From: Zychaea mexicana
Taxonomy: Eukaryota; Mucoromycota; Mucoromycetes; Mucorales; Lichtheimiaceae
Direction: 5' to 3'
Assembly: GCF_025766255.1 (NCBI RefSeq)
Contig: NW_026516670.1
Location: forward strand, 620,001 to 684,000
DNA length: 64,000 nucleotides
The notes under the pieces are model-generated. The model was not told the DNA's origin. It was given only the letters and a program-made list of their open reading frames with translations, and ran no database searches. The stretch's first letter is position 1; the number at the start of each line of letters is the position of its first letter. The position numbers and the translations under genes are program-made. Shown here one piece after another: positions 22,284-33,297 of the stretch.

Positions 22284-24080
22284 ATGTTGGCAGCACGTTC
22301 CCGATTCGCCGCAACTGCAAAGCGCACTTTTGCTTCTCAAGCTGAGGCTGCTGCTTCCACTGCTGCAGCTCCCGACAAAAAGTACAAGGTTGTCGTTGTT
22401 GGTGGCGGACCCGGTGGTTTGTCAGGTATAGCAGTACGAAAACAAAAAGAAACGGGCAAGCGCGGTGGTGTTTGTTGTAGTACACATATAATATGAGACT
22501 GACCATGAGCCATGTCAAAATTTCAAAATTATAGTTTCCTCCACTTTGTCCAAGATGCTCGGCAAGGATCAAGTCGCCGTCATTGACCCTGCTAGCCACC
22601 ATTATGTAAGCGCTTGAGTATTTTTGACAAGGGTTGCGGGACTGAAGAGAAGGAGAAGGCGGTTATTAAGGCGGAAGCGAGTGATATATACGAAGCTTAG
22701 CAACAACAAAAACTTATTGGGGCGTATTTCTTGCTTTTTTATCAACGGAACCGCCGTATCTCTGTCTGTCTGTATGCGTGTACAATTAGTATCAACCCTT
22801 GTGGACCTACGTCGGTGGTGGTTTGAAGGACTTTAGAGAATCCGTGCGCCCCATGGAATCGGTTGTTCCCGAAAAGGCTGAATGGATCAAGGATCGCGTC
22901 ACAAAGTTGGATCCTGACAACAACCAGGTCAAGTTGGGCGATGGCAAGACTGTCGGCTACGACTATCTTGTTGTTGCTGCGGGTATCCAGATTAACTGGG
23001 AGCAAATTAAGGGCTTGAAGGAAACCTTGGGCAAGAATGGTGTCACCTCCAACTACTCGGCTGACAGCGTTCAGAAGACTTACAAGTTCATTCAGGACTT
23101 CAAAGGCGGTAATGCTTTGTTTAGTTTTCCCGCTGGTCCCTTGAAGGTTAGTAGTATTTGCTTGTTAAGGGTTATGGATCGACTGGAAAAAGATAATTGA
23201 CATGTATTTAACAAAAAATCCTCTCAGTGCCCTGGCGCTCCCACCAAGATTGTCTTTTTGGCTGAAGAAGCTTTCCGTCTTCAGGGTGTTCGTGACAAGA
23301 CCAACGTCACCTACAACACTGCATTGCCCAAGATTTTCGGTGTAGATCACTATGGCCGTGTCTTGCAGAAGCTTGCCGACGAGCGTGGCATCAACCTCAA
23401 CTTCCAGCACGAACTGGTCGAAATCAAGGCCGATGACCGCAAGGCTATCTTCCGCAACAACACCAACCAGGAAATGAAGACCTTTGACTACGATTTCTTG
23501 CACGTTGCTCCTCCTCAGGGCGCTCCCACCTTCATCAAGGAAAGCAAGCTGGCTGATGCCGCTGGTTTTGTCGATGTTTCCAAGACCACTTTGCGATCCA
23601 ACAAGTACAAGAACGTCTTTGCTTTGGGCGATTGCTCCAACTTGCCCACTTCCAAGACCGCTGCTGCAATCACCGCTGAATCCGGTGTCTTGAAGCACAA
23701 CTTGATTGCTGATATGGAAGGCAAGACTATCCAGGAGGCCGAATATGATGGTTACACTAGCTGCCCTCTTATTGTTGGCCGCGACCAGCTTATCTTGGCT
23801 GAGTTCTCGGGTAAGATTATTCTTAATGATAAATATGGCCTTTAGGATTGAGATAGGAACAGGGATATCAAAGAGCTGGATGCTGATGCTATATCTTTCA
23901 GGTTATACCGGTCAGCCTTTGGAAACGTTCCCTGTCGACCAACGAGCAGTTACTTCGGTTGGTCAGTACCTCAACATGGAGATCATCCCTTCCATTTACT
24001 GGAATGGTTTGTTGAACGGTGTCTGGACCGGCCCTGCTGCTTTCAGAAACGCCATGTCTCCCTTCCGTTCTTCCAACTAA
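22284..24080 (+). CDS. mitochondrial sulfide:quinone oxidoreductase
   Basis: Five exons (22284-22425, 22535-22605, 22790-23146, 23228-23810, 23902-24080) give 443 residues. The N-terminus (MLAARSRFAATAKRTFAS) is a mitochondrial presequence rich in Arg, Ala and Ser. The FAD-binding dinucleotide motif is VVVVGGGPGGLS (about 35-46). Cys191 (CPGAPTK) and Cys369 (TSCPLIV) are the two redox cysteines expected for this family. A second FAD motif, NVFALGDCSNLPTSKTAAA, lies near residue 330. The enzyme oxidises sulfide and passes electrons to ubiquinone at the inner membrane, as for fission yeast Hmt2 and animal SQOR. Length matches the family (about 450). Codon use is biased as in well-expressed genes. 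No fused partner (persulfide dioxygenase or rhodanese) is adjacent. Confidence 0.93.
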
Positions 24081-25876
24081 AAAAGCTATGGTATAAAACC
24101 AAAAGACTGCATTTGTTTTTCTTTTTCGGTTGAATGCGTGTTGATCAGGAAATATAATTTTTGTCTTTCAGGGTCTTGTATTATTGCTATATTGACACAC
24201 TTACATTACACCTATATCGCACGGTGTACCTCAAAATAATTCATCTAAAGTATTAAAACAAAGACATATCCAAATATAAATTAAAGGCATTTTCTATATC
24301 ATCGCATCTTTGTCGACAGCTCTATATTATTTATAATGTCATGATCAAAAAACTTTCATAATTCACGATTGACGGGGTGATTAACCGTCGTATGTTTTCA
24401 AGCTTGGTTCACTACCGGGCATTCTTGAACTAGAGATTAGAGGGACAACCACTGTTGAAGGGTCCTTAAAAGTTCTATGTCTATCACTACTGATCCAGTT
24501 CAACTTCCTACGCCCGTCACTGCAGACCTGACAAGCACGCGTTTCTTGACAAACAGCATCGGCGCGACTTGAGCAGTCAACAAACCAGATACAATGATAC
24601 GATTCAACACTCGACCCAGACAATTGACTGCCTATAGAGAATGGCTGTTTGACATGATAAAAGCACGCGCTCACGCTTGGTCAATAAAGGGCAATCTCAC
24701 TTAAGAGAATATCTACCTTGTACTACACTAGTGACGCTAATAGTTGCGTTTCTATGATATGTTCAGGAACTGCAGCAGTGAGGCATCGGCCGTCCCCCCC
24801 CTTCCTTCCTCAATGCAACACGACGAAGACCACGACGATGGCGCTCTCATCAGCAAAGGCTATTGTTGCTATTAACTGGGAAAACTGCAGTACAAAGCAG
24901 TAAAAAAGAAGCCTCGATCAAGCTCAGCAAAGTTATGGTGATTGCAATACTGTATCGAGGACTCTATAGGCCAAAAGTGTAAGCCAGAAATGGCATAGCT
25001 GAAGCTCGTCTAATATGCCGACTTGATTTCAATACGCAAACATTTATTGAAGTTTGCAACAATTATCAGTCGCTTACCCTTTGTGCTCTCAGCGTATATG
25101 CGACAGTAACCGCCCATGGCAGGATTGGATTCTGCAGTGCTCTTCCGGTTGCAGTAATGTCAAGTATGGGACAAAAAGAACGATTTTTCTTTTACATTAA
25201 CTCGAGCGACCCGAACGTATTGAGGATCTTAATAGTGAAGTAAGGCGAGCAAATGTCAAAAAGGTGATCATAAATGCTTAGAGATAAAAACTTTCCTGAG
25301 CTTGAATCATTGAAAATACATATTAATGAGAGAAAGTGTCAATCATATTAATACCCATCATGTATCTTGCTTTCTCTCAGCACACTTTCATATCAATACT
25401 TGTCGTTTCAAAGTTTGTCTCGAGGCTTTTTCATTCAGTTTGCAGAGATAACCAAAAAATACACAAAAATACGAGTTGCGAAAAAGATATACATAAGAAA
25501 TAAGAAAGCGGAGAAGAACAAGGATATCGTAAATCGCAGAAAAATTTGGGGTAAGGGAGGAAAGGAGAAAAAAATACATAAGAGACAGAGGTTTAATAGG
25601 AAAAAGGGTGGGTGCGGATTTTGTAAGACGTTGTGATATATGGAGAAGATCGGTATATAAGTAAAGGTGTAAAGAGAGATTTAGGCGGGGGGAAACAGAG
25701 AAGAGAGAGCATAAGTATGTATACTACAGCCTGGGGGTCATTTGTTGATGGATAGGTGGGTTTAGGTAGATAGAGATAGAGTTATATAGAAGAAAAGGGG
25801 TCTGTAGTGTGTAGCAACGATATATTTATGTAAGAATAACAAAGAAAAGAGAGAGTAAGCGCAGGAGCAACTTCAT
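24081..25876. other. intergenic, with a possible decayed element at 24381-24674
   Basis: No supported gene. A 97-codon minus ORF at 24381-24674 contains RACQVCSDGRRKLNW, faintly like the C-terminal CxxC plus basic region of TnpB/Fanzor-like ORFs, but the rest is unrecognisable. From about 25640 the sequence is purine-rich 3' flank of the next minus-strand gene. Confidence 0.35.
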
Positions 25877-27049
25877 CTAGGACGAAGTCGAGGTTGCAAC
25901 GGTATCGAGACTACCTTCCCAAAACATTTGCATCTGTTGGATCTCTCTCGAGCTCTTGGCGTCTAAATCGTCCAGACCCCACATGATATCCTTGACGCGT
26001 TCCTGCACTTCACCCTTCTCGAGCACAACCGCATCATCATCGTCCTTTTCTTCCAGGAACTTGTTTATCCTTCGGATATCCTTGCGCACTTCATGTACCG
26101 TCTTGGCAATCGACCGCAGTCGCGAGTTCAACTCTTGCACCTGTCGCTTATTGACATACATGATCTCCTTAAGCTCCTCCAAAGACTCGGTCATGGACGA
26201 CGTCTCGATATTCAGCTTGTGAATTGCTGGAAGCGGGTTTTCATACGAGTATGCCTGATCGTACAGTGTTGTCTTCATGGATGCAAACAATGCCTCGAGT
26301 TCTTTGATAGCGTCCAAAGGCATCCATGCAATCTCCTTCCGTATTGAGCTATCGAGGTTACGGAGCGAGCTCGTTTGTCGTTCTCGGTCACGGGATTTGC
26401 TTTCGACAAGATTTGCTACGGATGTGATCACCAACTCGAGCGGTGGGGTGTACTTGTTGCTGTTCTTTAAAGGATTATTCTGCTGATCATCCGCCAACAA
26501 CGTATTGAAGAGCCGCTTGTGGAGCGTCTTGGTTTCCCAGACGGCCGAGTTGAGCTCTTCCAACTGCCGTTTTAAAACTTCAAAGGGGTCATCGTCTTCC
26601 TGGTCAAGTGAGGACCATGTTGAGCTAAACGAGCTGCGACGGCTGCGGCCGTAGGCCGAGGTTGAAGTGCTCATGGCATGGCTCCATTGAATGGGCGATA
26701 GGACCGGGCTCGTTTGCGACATTGGGTCACCAATGCCACCGCTGCTGCCGTTGAAATGATGGTTATTGTTGTTAAAATCGGCCAACGAACTAGACAAGCT
26801 GCGATTCATTGCCATGGAAGCCAATTTGCTGTTCCCATGGTGGCTGACGGGTGGAGACAGCGGAGGTGCAACGGTGGATGGTGGAGCAGGTCCTCCGGCG
26901 GAATGCAGCTCAGCTGCAAGTGATGAACCAAGAGGTGTTTCCATATTCATAAAATACCCCTTGCCCAGCAATTCTTCTTCGAGCGACTGGCTCGCAGCAA
27001 ATGCATCGTCTTCGAACATGGAATCGGACATGGGAGCTTCAGATGCCAT
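25877..27049 (-). CDS. hypothetical protein with C-terminal coiled coil
   Basis: Intronless, 390 residues. The first half is disordered, with an acidic start (SMFEDDAFAASQSLEEELLG), Pro-rich APPLSPPVSHH, Asn/Ser runs and an RRSSFSSTWSSLDQED segment with likely phosphosites. The second half (about 150-380) is strongly helical and charged (EVLKRQLEELNSAVWETKTL, LNIETSSMTESLEELKEI, VHEVRKDIRRINKFLEEK), predicted coiled coil. This is typical of a scaffold or cytoskeleton adaptor. No enzyme motif, signal peptide or membrane segment is seen. It is tandem with the uL11m gene on the same strand, about 950 bp apart. I do not recognise the family. Confidence 0.75.
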   Translation of the reverse strand: MASEAPMSDSMFEDDAFAASQSLEEELLGKGYFMNMETPLGSSLAAELHSAGGPAPPSTVAPPLSPPVSHHGNSKLASMAMNRSLSSSLADFNNNNHHFNGSSGGIGDPMSQTSPVLSPIQWSHAMSTSTSAYGRSRRSSFSSTWSSLDQEDDDPFEVLKRQLEELNSAVWETKTLHKRLFNTLLADDQQNNPLKNSNKYTPPLELVITSVANLVESKSRDRERQTSSLRNLDSSIRKEIAWMPLDAIKELEALFASMKTTLYDQAYSYENPLPAIHKLNIETSSMTESLEELKEIMYVNKRQVQELNSRLRSIAKTVHEVRKDIRRINKFLEEKDDDDAVVLEKGEVQERVKDIMWGLDDLDAKSSREIQQMQMFWEGSLDTVATSTSS

Positions 27050-27999
27050 TAGATACCGGAAAAGAAGTAAAGGAAAAAAACACTAGTACGGGTAGATGGT
27101 CAAAAGAGGTTTATATTGTTTGTGAGAAACAGCAAAGAGGAACAAGGGAGTTGAAAAAAAGAAAGAGAGGTGGAGCAGTCGGAAGCGGAAGTGATAAGAA
27201 CCAACAATTTTTTTTTTCTTCTCACTGTGCTTTACCTAGTATGCTCTATGCTCCATATGTACGCTGCGTACCGAGAGAAATTAAGAAAGAGAGAGAGAGA
27301 GAGAGAGAACACGGGAGGTGCACGCTCATTGGATGACAAGCCTTGTGGTTAACCAAAAGAATTTCAGTGCGTGCGCACACTGCTAATTAGTTTGCTCAAA
27401 GTTTTTGGTCGTTGCTCTTGCTGCTGCTGCTGCTGCTGCTGCTGCTTGCATATGCTCAACATCATCTCTCCTTAATGAATGGGTGGCTCTCACTCTCACA
27501 CAAATTCGGGTGTCAAGAAAACGTGGCCCTATTGACGAAATTGGGAACAGGCACTCAATATTTACTGCCACGAGTTTCGATGCATATGCATATTACATAT
27601 TATATTGCTTCCTAACTATAAGGTGTGTTGTGTAGAGAGTTAAGCTCTAAGTTTGTGCAAAACCGGCTTTTGTCATTATTGATGCTGTCTAATGTGGCGC
27701 ACCCCTTCTCTCCCTCAAAATAACATAGCAGCGATCTCGATGGTTACAAAGTTCTCTCAGTATCCATGCCTACACTCTCTACCGACGTATTCCATCAAAC
27801 GATATTACCAATTACAAGTGTTGCTTCTGCAAGATCTACGCGTCGTTGTAAACTTTTTATTATAAATGTCAAAATGGTGTTATGGTTTATATCTACAAAG
27901 AGGAGTGTGGGTGTACGTGTATGTGTGTAATAATAAGAAGAGAGAAAGTTGGATAGGGATGATGATGATGCCAAGTAGGGAGTTATGTGATCTTTTTAT
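27050..27999. other. intergenic with GA and CTG microsatellites
   Basis: Contains a (GA)n tract at about 27288-27309 and a (CTG)n tract at about 27420-27445. This is the upstream region of the coiled-coil gene and the 3' flank of uL11m. No gene. Confidence 0.5.
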
Positions 28000-28443
28000 C
28001 TAGTGAACGATTTGAATACCAACGCTCTTTGCCACACCAATCACACTACCGCAGATACTTTCCAACGACAAGTGCTTGAGGTTAGCGTCCGTCTGCTTGA
28101 TTTTCGCAATTTCGTAAACGTGCTTCAACGACAATTTGGCCACAGTTTCCGAGCCGGGTTTCTGCGCTCCCTTGTGAATGCCAGCAGCCCGTTTCAACAA
28201 AAATGTCGTTGGTGGCGTTTTTGTGACAAACGTAAACGTGCGGTCGGGTTTAATCGTAATGACGGTGGGAATGGGTGTTTCGGGTACGATGTGCTTGGTC
28301 TTGTCGTTGAATTGTTTACAAAAGTCCATGGACTTGACACCTCGTGCACCAAGAGCAGGACCGACGGGGGGTGAAGGCGATGCTTTTCCAGCAGATACCA
28401 GAATGCGAACGAGTGCTTCAGCTGCTTGTGGTTTTTTTGACAT
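28000..28443 (-). CDS. MRPL19: mitochondrial large-subunit ribosomal protein uL11m
   Basis: 147 residues from the ATG at 28443; the longer frame to 28482 adds 13 residues without features. It matches bacterial-type L11: the N-terminal domain has LVSAGKASPSPPVGPALGAR (family: PPVGPALG) and FCKQFNDKTK, and the C-terminal rRNA-binding domain has FVTKTPPTTFLLKRAAGIHK and LESICGSVIGVAKSVGIQI. uL11m binds 23S-type rRNA at the GTPase-associated centre of the mitoribosome. Length equals bacterial L11 (about 142), so there is little room for a cleavable presequence; targeting may use the N-terminal helix. Intronless, unlike most genes nearby. Confidence 0.93.
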   Translation of the reverse strand: MSKKPQAAEALVRILVSAGKASPSPPVGPALGARGVKSMDFCKQFNDKTKHIVPETPIPTVITIKPDRTFTFVTKTPPTTFLLKRAAGIHKGAQKPGSETVAKLSLKHVYEIAKIKQTDANLKHLSLESICGSVIGVAKSVGIQIVH

Positions 28444-31400
28444 TGTATCGTGTTGTGTAGTGTGTTTCAAGGTGGAGCACAAAGTTTTTTTTCTCTGTTG
28501 CCCGCCCTGTAATAGCGGCAGGGTGACTGCTGAGAATGAAAACTCTCATTATTGCGCCCTGGAGGATTTCTTCTCTTAGAGTTACATCAATGACTAAAAC
28601 ATACTGTAAAATACAAGCTTGTGCGTTTTTCAACAGCTACTCATTGAAACAGATTCTATCATTCAAAGGAAAGTATCGTTTTACGTATCTTGACATCGAA
28701 TACAAAACAATGGGCTTAGAATAACAGCTCTCACCAATCAACCCACGTAGTTTGGCTATTTCTCTATCCTGTCTTCTACACTAGTGCATATTTATCCTTT
28801 TCATACATATCTCTATAGCTTAACACAGAACAAACATATAATGTAAACCATTCCACCAGATTTGAAAGTCTATGTACGAGTCGTAACTCTTATCACCTTT
28901 TTTATGTCTGGTAAGATGTATGCGATGCCCCTGGAAGCAGTATCATATGTACATGCCAACAATGAAAATTAAGAACATCAGCTATACGTGACCTGACGTA
29001 CTAAGCCCAGAGGATTTTCCATTACTGCCTTGAAACGGCCAACAAAAATGTCCCATATGCTTCCATTTCCGATGACAACAAAAGAGGGTGCGACAGGGAG
29101 GTAATTATCATTAGCAGTAGTATAGTAGGTGTGTGATTTTTTCTGTACGATCTCACATGAAACTTTGCAATCCACTTCGCTTTTATCTTTACAAGGGAGG
29201 CTACCATACTCTTTCGCATCAATATTGGCTGCGAGTGGCAACGTCGTATCCATCCAGATCTTAACCACCGCTTGTAGTCATGATCGTTGTTGTTAGCGTA
29301 CTATAACGACCGTGGTCCCGTAGTTACAGCCTGTATGAGGGAGCGCTGGTACAAGATGTCGTTGGGAAAGCTTAGAAGATCAGTTGACAACAAATTTTAA
29401 AGAAGCACGGCGACAGTTCCCACTGTGTGCCTGCGGTTCTGATTCTACACCATACTGTAACCAAAATATTTTGAAGAAGGGCGATAGTGTAGCATTGAAA
29501 ATCGAGTTTGCTTCCTGTAAATCTACCATGCATCATTAAACAACCGAGCATTTCTCCTATATAACGATCGTTACTACGTATCGTATATCCAACAACCCAA
29601 GTTAAACACATTGATTATCTACAAAACGACAACTACATGTTCTTCATTTGGTTGCCAGCTCATGTCCTGTCCGGTTTACGTTTTTTCAAATCGTATTTAC
29701 TGACGAACAAAGTAGCTTTGACTAAGAGAGTATGTATCATATTTTGTTACCAATAATGCGAGATTTATAAGTTGTTTGATACTATGATTATCAAAATCAA
29801 CTTACAGCGCCTTCTATTGTTCATCCAAACTATGACAAAATAAGCACCCTTTGACGATTGGAGAAGAACTATTGAGAGCCTGGGTTTTGATAGAACCTAG
29901 TATGTTGCGAGACGTTCCGGACCAGCAACGGGAGTATCGCGACCAACTACCGCTGCATATTGTTGTTTGCACCAGACAACAGTTTTGGAGGCGACTGAAT
30001 GCTTGATGGGGTTTTAGTAAGTACTGCTAGTCGTGGTGAGGAGCTCTTTTCAACCATTTGTTCTCTATTAAAAATTGCATTGGTGTCGATTTACACCTTG
30101 CAGCACAGTCAACCGTATCCATGCGATGCTACGCCGTTGATTACATAGCGCATTATGCTCAAGCAAAGAAAGCTCTACACAAATCCAGTTGTTCTCCGGT
30201 GATTTTATGATACACGAATTCGACGCTTTTAATATCGAGGTGCAGATGTTAATTACGATCTTTGGAGAAATACCCATTGCTGCCATAATACTCTACATGA
30301 TAGAGTTAACTACTTGCTACTATTTATACCTGGCCAATGTGTCCTTTCGCGAATGTTTAGGATATGTGCTCCTGAATCAGACATGCGACGCTATCTGGTC
30401 GGAAGCAAGTTATGCAAAGTTCGAACGACCAGGATTGACAAACCGCAGGCATCTTGTCTGCCACTGGTTCATATGAGCTGTAAACGAACTAGTCCAACGG
30501 TAGCTCGAGAAGTGCATATACAGCAGCTTGGCCACACTAGCGTGTATCTGTCCTAGGGCTCATACAGACTTGTTCATGCAACATGTTTATACCCCTCGAC
30601 CAGCAGTGAGCCGCCGCATATGATAACTCGAAGCTCTGCGAGAAGGTCCAGGTATCAGAACTGAGGCCAATGCTGCCGGAATGCTCCACGCCCTGACACA
30701 AACGTACATGAACGAACGAGACCGTGCTATCCTATATATTCGACATAATATCTTAGGGTATGACCATAACAGATACGTGTCCTCCGCGAAACCGATCGGT
30801 TCAGCCCCATTCTAGGTAGTACGTGCGAAGGCAAGGAGTCTGATCCTTTAATAACGCATCTATAATGCGGCATTGCAACAATAGCATAATATTCTTATTC
30901 TTGGCATTTTAATTTTTTACCCGTTTCACCTATACCACCGTGTTGTCTCGTGTGTCTTTTTTCTCAGTTATGGATTCATATCAGTCCTAGTATATATGAT
31001 CTCTTTCCCTCTTTTTGTAACGCAACGAAGCGATCAACTGCTAAGTAATTACACATGGCATTCTGTCTTTCACAATAAAACGATAATTTTTAAACTAAAA
31101 TGTATTTAGCTGCAACGCAATAGAATATACTTAATTACCCTATTTACCATCAAAATCAGTATCCAACACAGGCAGCGCTCTGCAAACATTTATATATTTT
31201 TTTAGTTAGATGTGCTATGATATCCTACTTCCCGATTTCCACTAGTAATTTGTATGCAGTATAGCTTTGTTACCCTTCAAGTTATCGCTTCTATTACCGT
31301 ACGTAGCTAATTAGTCTCATATAAGCTTGCATCTCGGGTTTTTCTGCCCTTTTCAGATGAACCTGAAGAAAGGGCTGATTTATTGGCGTATACGTTGATA

Positions 31401-31837
31401 GCGAAGAAGGGAAGGACTGCTGATATTTTTGATACCGGTTGTTAGTAAAAGTCGGTGTTGTTCATTATTAAGCTCATAGGTGAATTGGCAGGACTTACTA
31501 CGAAAAAAGATTGATGAGTTAGTGTTAGACCAATCATTTGCTTTATCATACTTAATCGCGCTGACACATCTTCAGCCAGTTGCAATAATAGACCTTCAAT
31601 GCATAATATACATTGGTTCTTGCTGACAAGTCATGTCTCTCTTTAGCTAAAAAGATGTGAAATATTCTTATTCATTGACAAATGGTCCATCAAAAGCGAA
31701 GGCGCTACGTACAATTAAATACGCAAAAAACAGTGTGCATATAGATGAATGGGACCCATATTAGGGAGACCCTTTATTTAAGCTCAAAATGTGGCGGGAA
31801 ACGTAACCGTTCTCTTTTACGCATACGCATAAAAATT
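28444..31837. other. 3.4-kb gene-poor region with decayed coding fragments
   Basis: No intact gene. Minus-strand fragments look like eroded coding sequence. At 28978-29268 a 96-codon ORF contains SFVVIGNGSIWDIFVGRFKA. At about 29900-30010 a frame contains KHSVASKTVVWCKQQYAA. Between and around them are stops in all frames. No terminal repeats found. Confidence 0.35.
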
Positions 31838-33113
31838 ATGTCAGAGAACCCCACTGATAAAGAACCCGAGCTCACCGATGAGCAGATTCTTGAGTTGGAA
31901 CAACGCATCAAGGACGAAGAGGCACTCAAAGTAAAGTGATTCGGATAATACTGCTCTTTCTTTTCACATTGTACGTTGTTCATCACTATAGGAAAGTAAT
32001 AGAAAAGTAACTCACCACTTTTTTTGCTGCATAAAACACTTTATTACCCAACCTCAAAGATTCCTCTCGTTTGCCAAGATGAGTCAATCACTACGTTGGA
32101 GGAAGAATTCAAAGGCAACGAACCATTTCTGCGCAAGGTCAAAGTACGTTTATAGGTTCACTGATAGTAGAAGGAGGAAGAAAACGAAAGAGGAATTCCA
32201 TTTACAAGCTAGTATATGGGGTGTTGTAGAATCTAGGCGAATCGTCAGATAGGATACGTAAATGTCGTGGCGATGGTAAGTGGTTTTTTCAAATACTAGT
32301 TGATAGCAAGAATTATCAAAAAAGCATTGTTGTTTCTAACTTGCTTTTGTTACTTGTTACATAGGCAACTGCTTTTTCCGAGGTAAGTTTGGAATATAAA
32401 GAAAAAGGGCCCATAGAACAAAAGCAGGAGGGAAGGGATTTACTCAAATTTATTGTTATAAAACGAACAGCATTTTCATTCGCTTGGTTTGAGAGCTTGA
32501 TGCGTGCCGATCAAGCAACCTATCAAGCTGCTTTAGCCAAACTCAAAACAACGCCAGATTTACTCGAACGCGCAGGATTTCAAAAACTCGCATTTGAGGA
32601 TTTTTATGAGGTGACGCTCGAACAGTTTGAATTGCTCCCACAACGCGATCCAGACATGTTATTGGCAAGTTTTCAATCCGAAGAAATCAGTAATGCCATT
32701 GTGATGCACTTGCGTTTTGTGGCATCTGCCTATCTTCGTATCCATTCAGCCGAGTATGAGCCGTTCTTGGTGGTAGAGATGATATCGATTGACGAGTTCT
32801 GCGCAATGCATGTGGAGGCCTTTGGCCGCGAGTCGGATCATTTGCAGATCATTGCCTTGAGCAAGGCGCTAGAGGTGCCCGTGCAGATCGTTTATCTCGA
32901 TGGCAGTGCGGATCAGCAAGCAGCTGTGCATGATTTCTTCCCAGATGAATCGTCAGATCCTGCTAAACCCTTGCGGCTGATTTACAGACCAGGTACTAAA
33001 TAGACATGGATTGGTAGTATAGCATGTGTGGATATGTCTTGAAGAAGTGCTGATCATTCAAATCTAATGAACCTTATTTAGGTCACTATGATATCCTTTA
33101 CGAAAAACGTTAA
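31838..33113 (+). CDS. otubain-like OTU-domain deubiquitinase
   Basis: Six exons (31838-31930, 32060-32143, 32230-32275, 32365-32382, 32471-32992, 33082-33113) join in frame to 264 residues (human OTUB1: 271). The catalytic core is present: Asp74-Gly-Asn-Cys77 (GDGNCFFRAFSF) supplies the nucleophile, and the C-terminal RPGHYDILYE supplies His256 and Asp258 of the triad. Family blocks ESDHLQIIALSKALEVPVQI and LRLIYRPG are intact. Otubains cleave Lys48-linked ubiquitin chains or inhibit E2 enzymes. The start at 31838 gives MSENPTDKEPELTDEQILEL, an acidic helical N-terminus as expected. Exon 4 is only 18 nt and carries the catalytic cysteine. RPN11 and a RING-H2 protein in the same window also act on ubiquitin, but the genes are not clustered. 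Confidence 0.93.
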
Positions 33114-33297
33114 ATAACACAACCATTTTCCTCATATCATATTCCCTTCTTCATTATTACAACATCTGGCAAAAGAAGTGGTTGGGGCATGTTGTGTATG
33201 TGAGAAACACGAGTATTATGCACACATAGTTGTGATCATATTGTAGGATACAAGGACGCCTGTGTAAAGGACAGTAATGGATACGTAAAGTAATCAT

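Noticed and set aside
24381..24674. Fanzor/TnpB-like gene
   Set aside because: Only one CxxC-like block; no RuvC motifs or element ends, so not callable as a gene.
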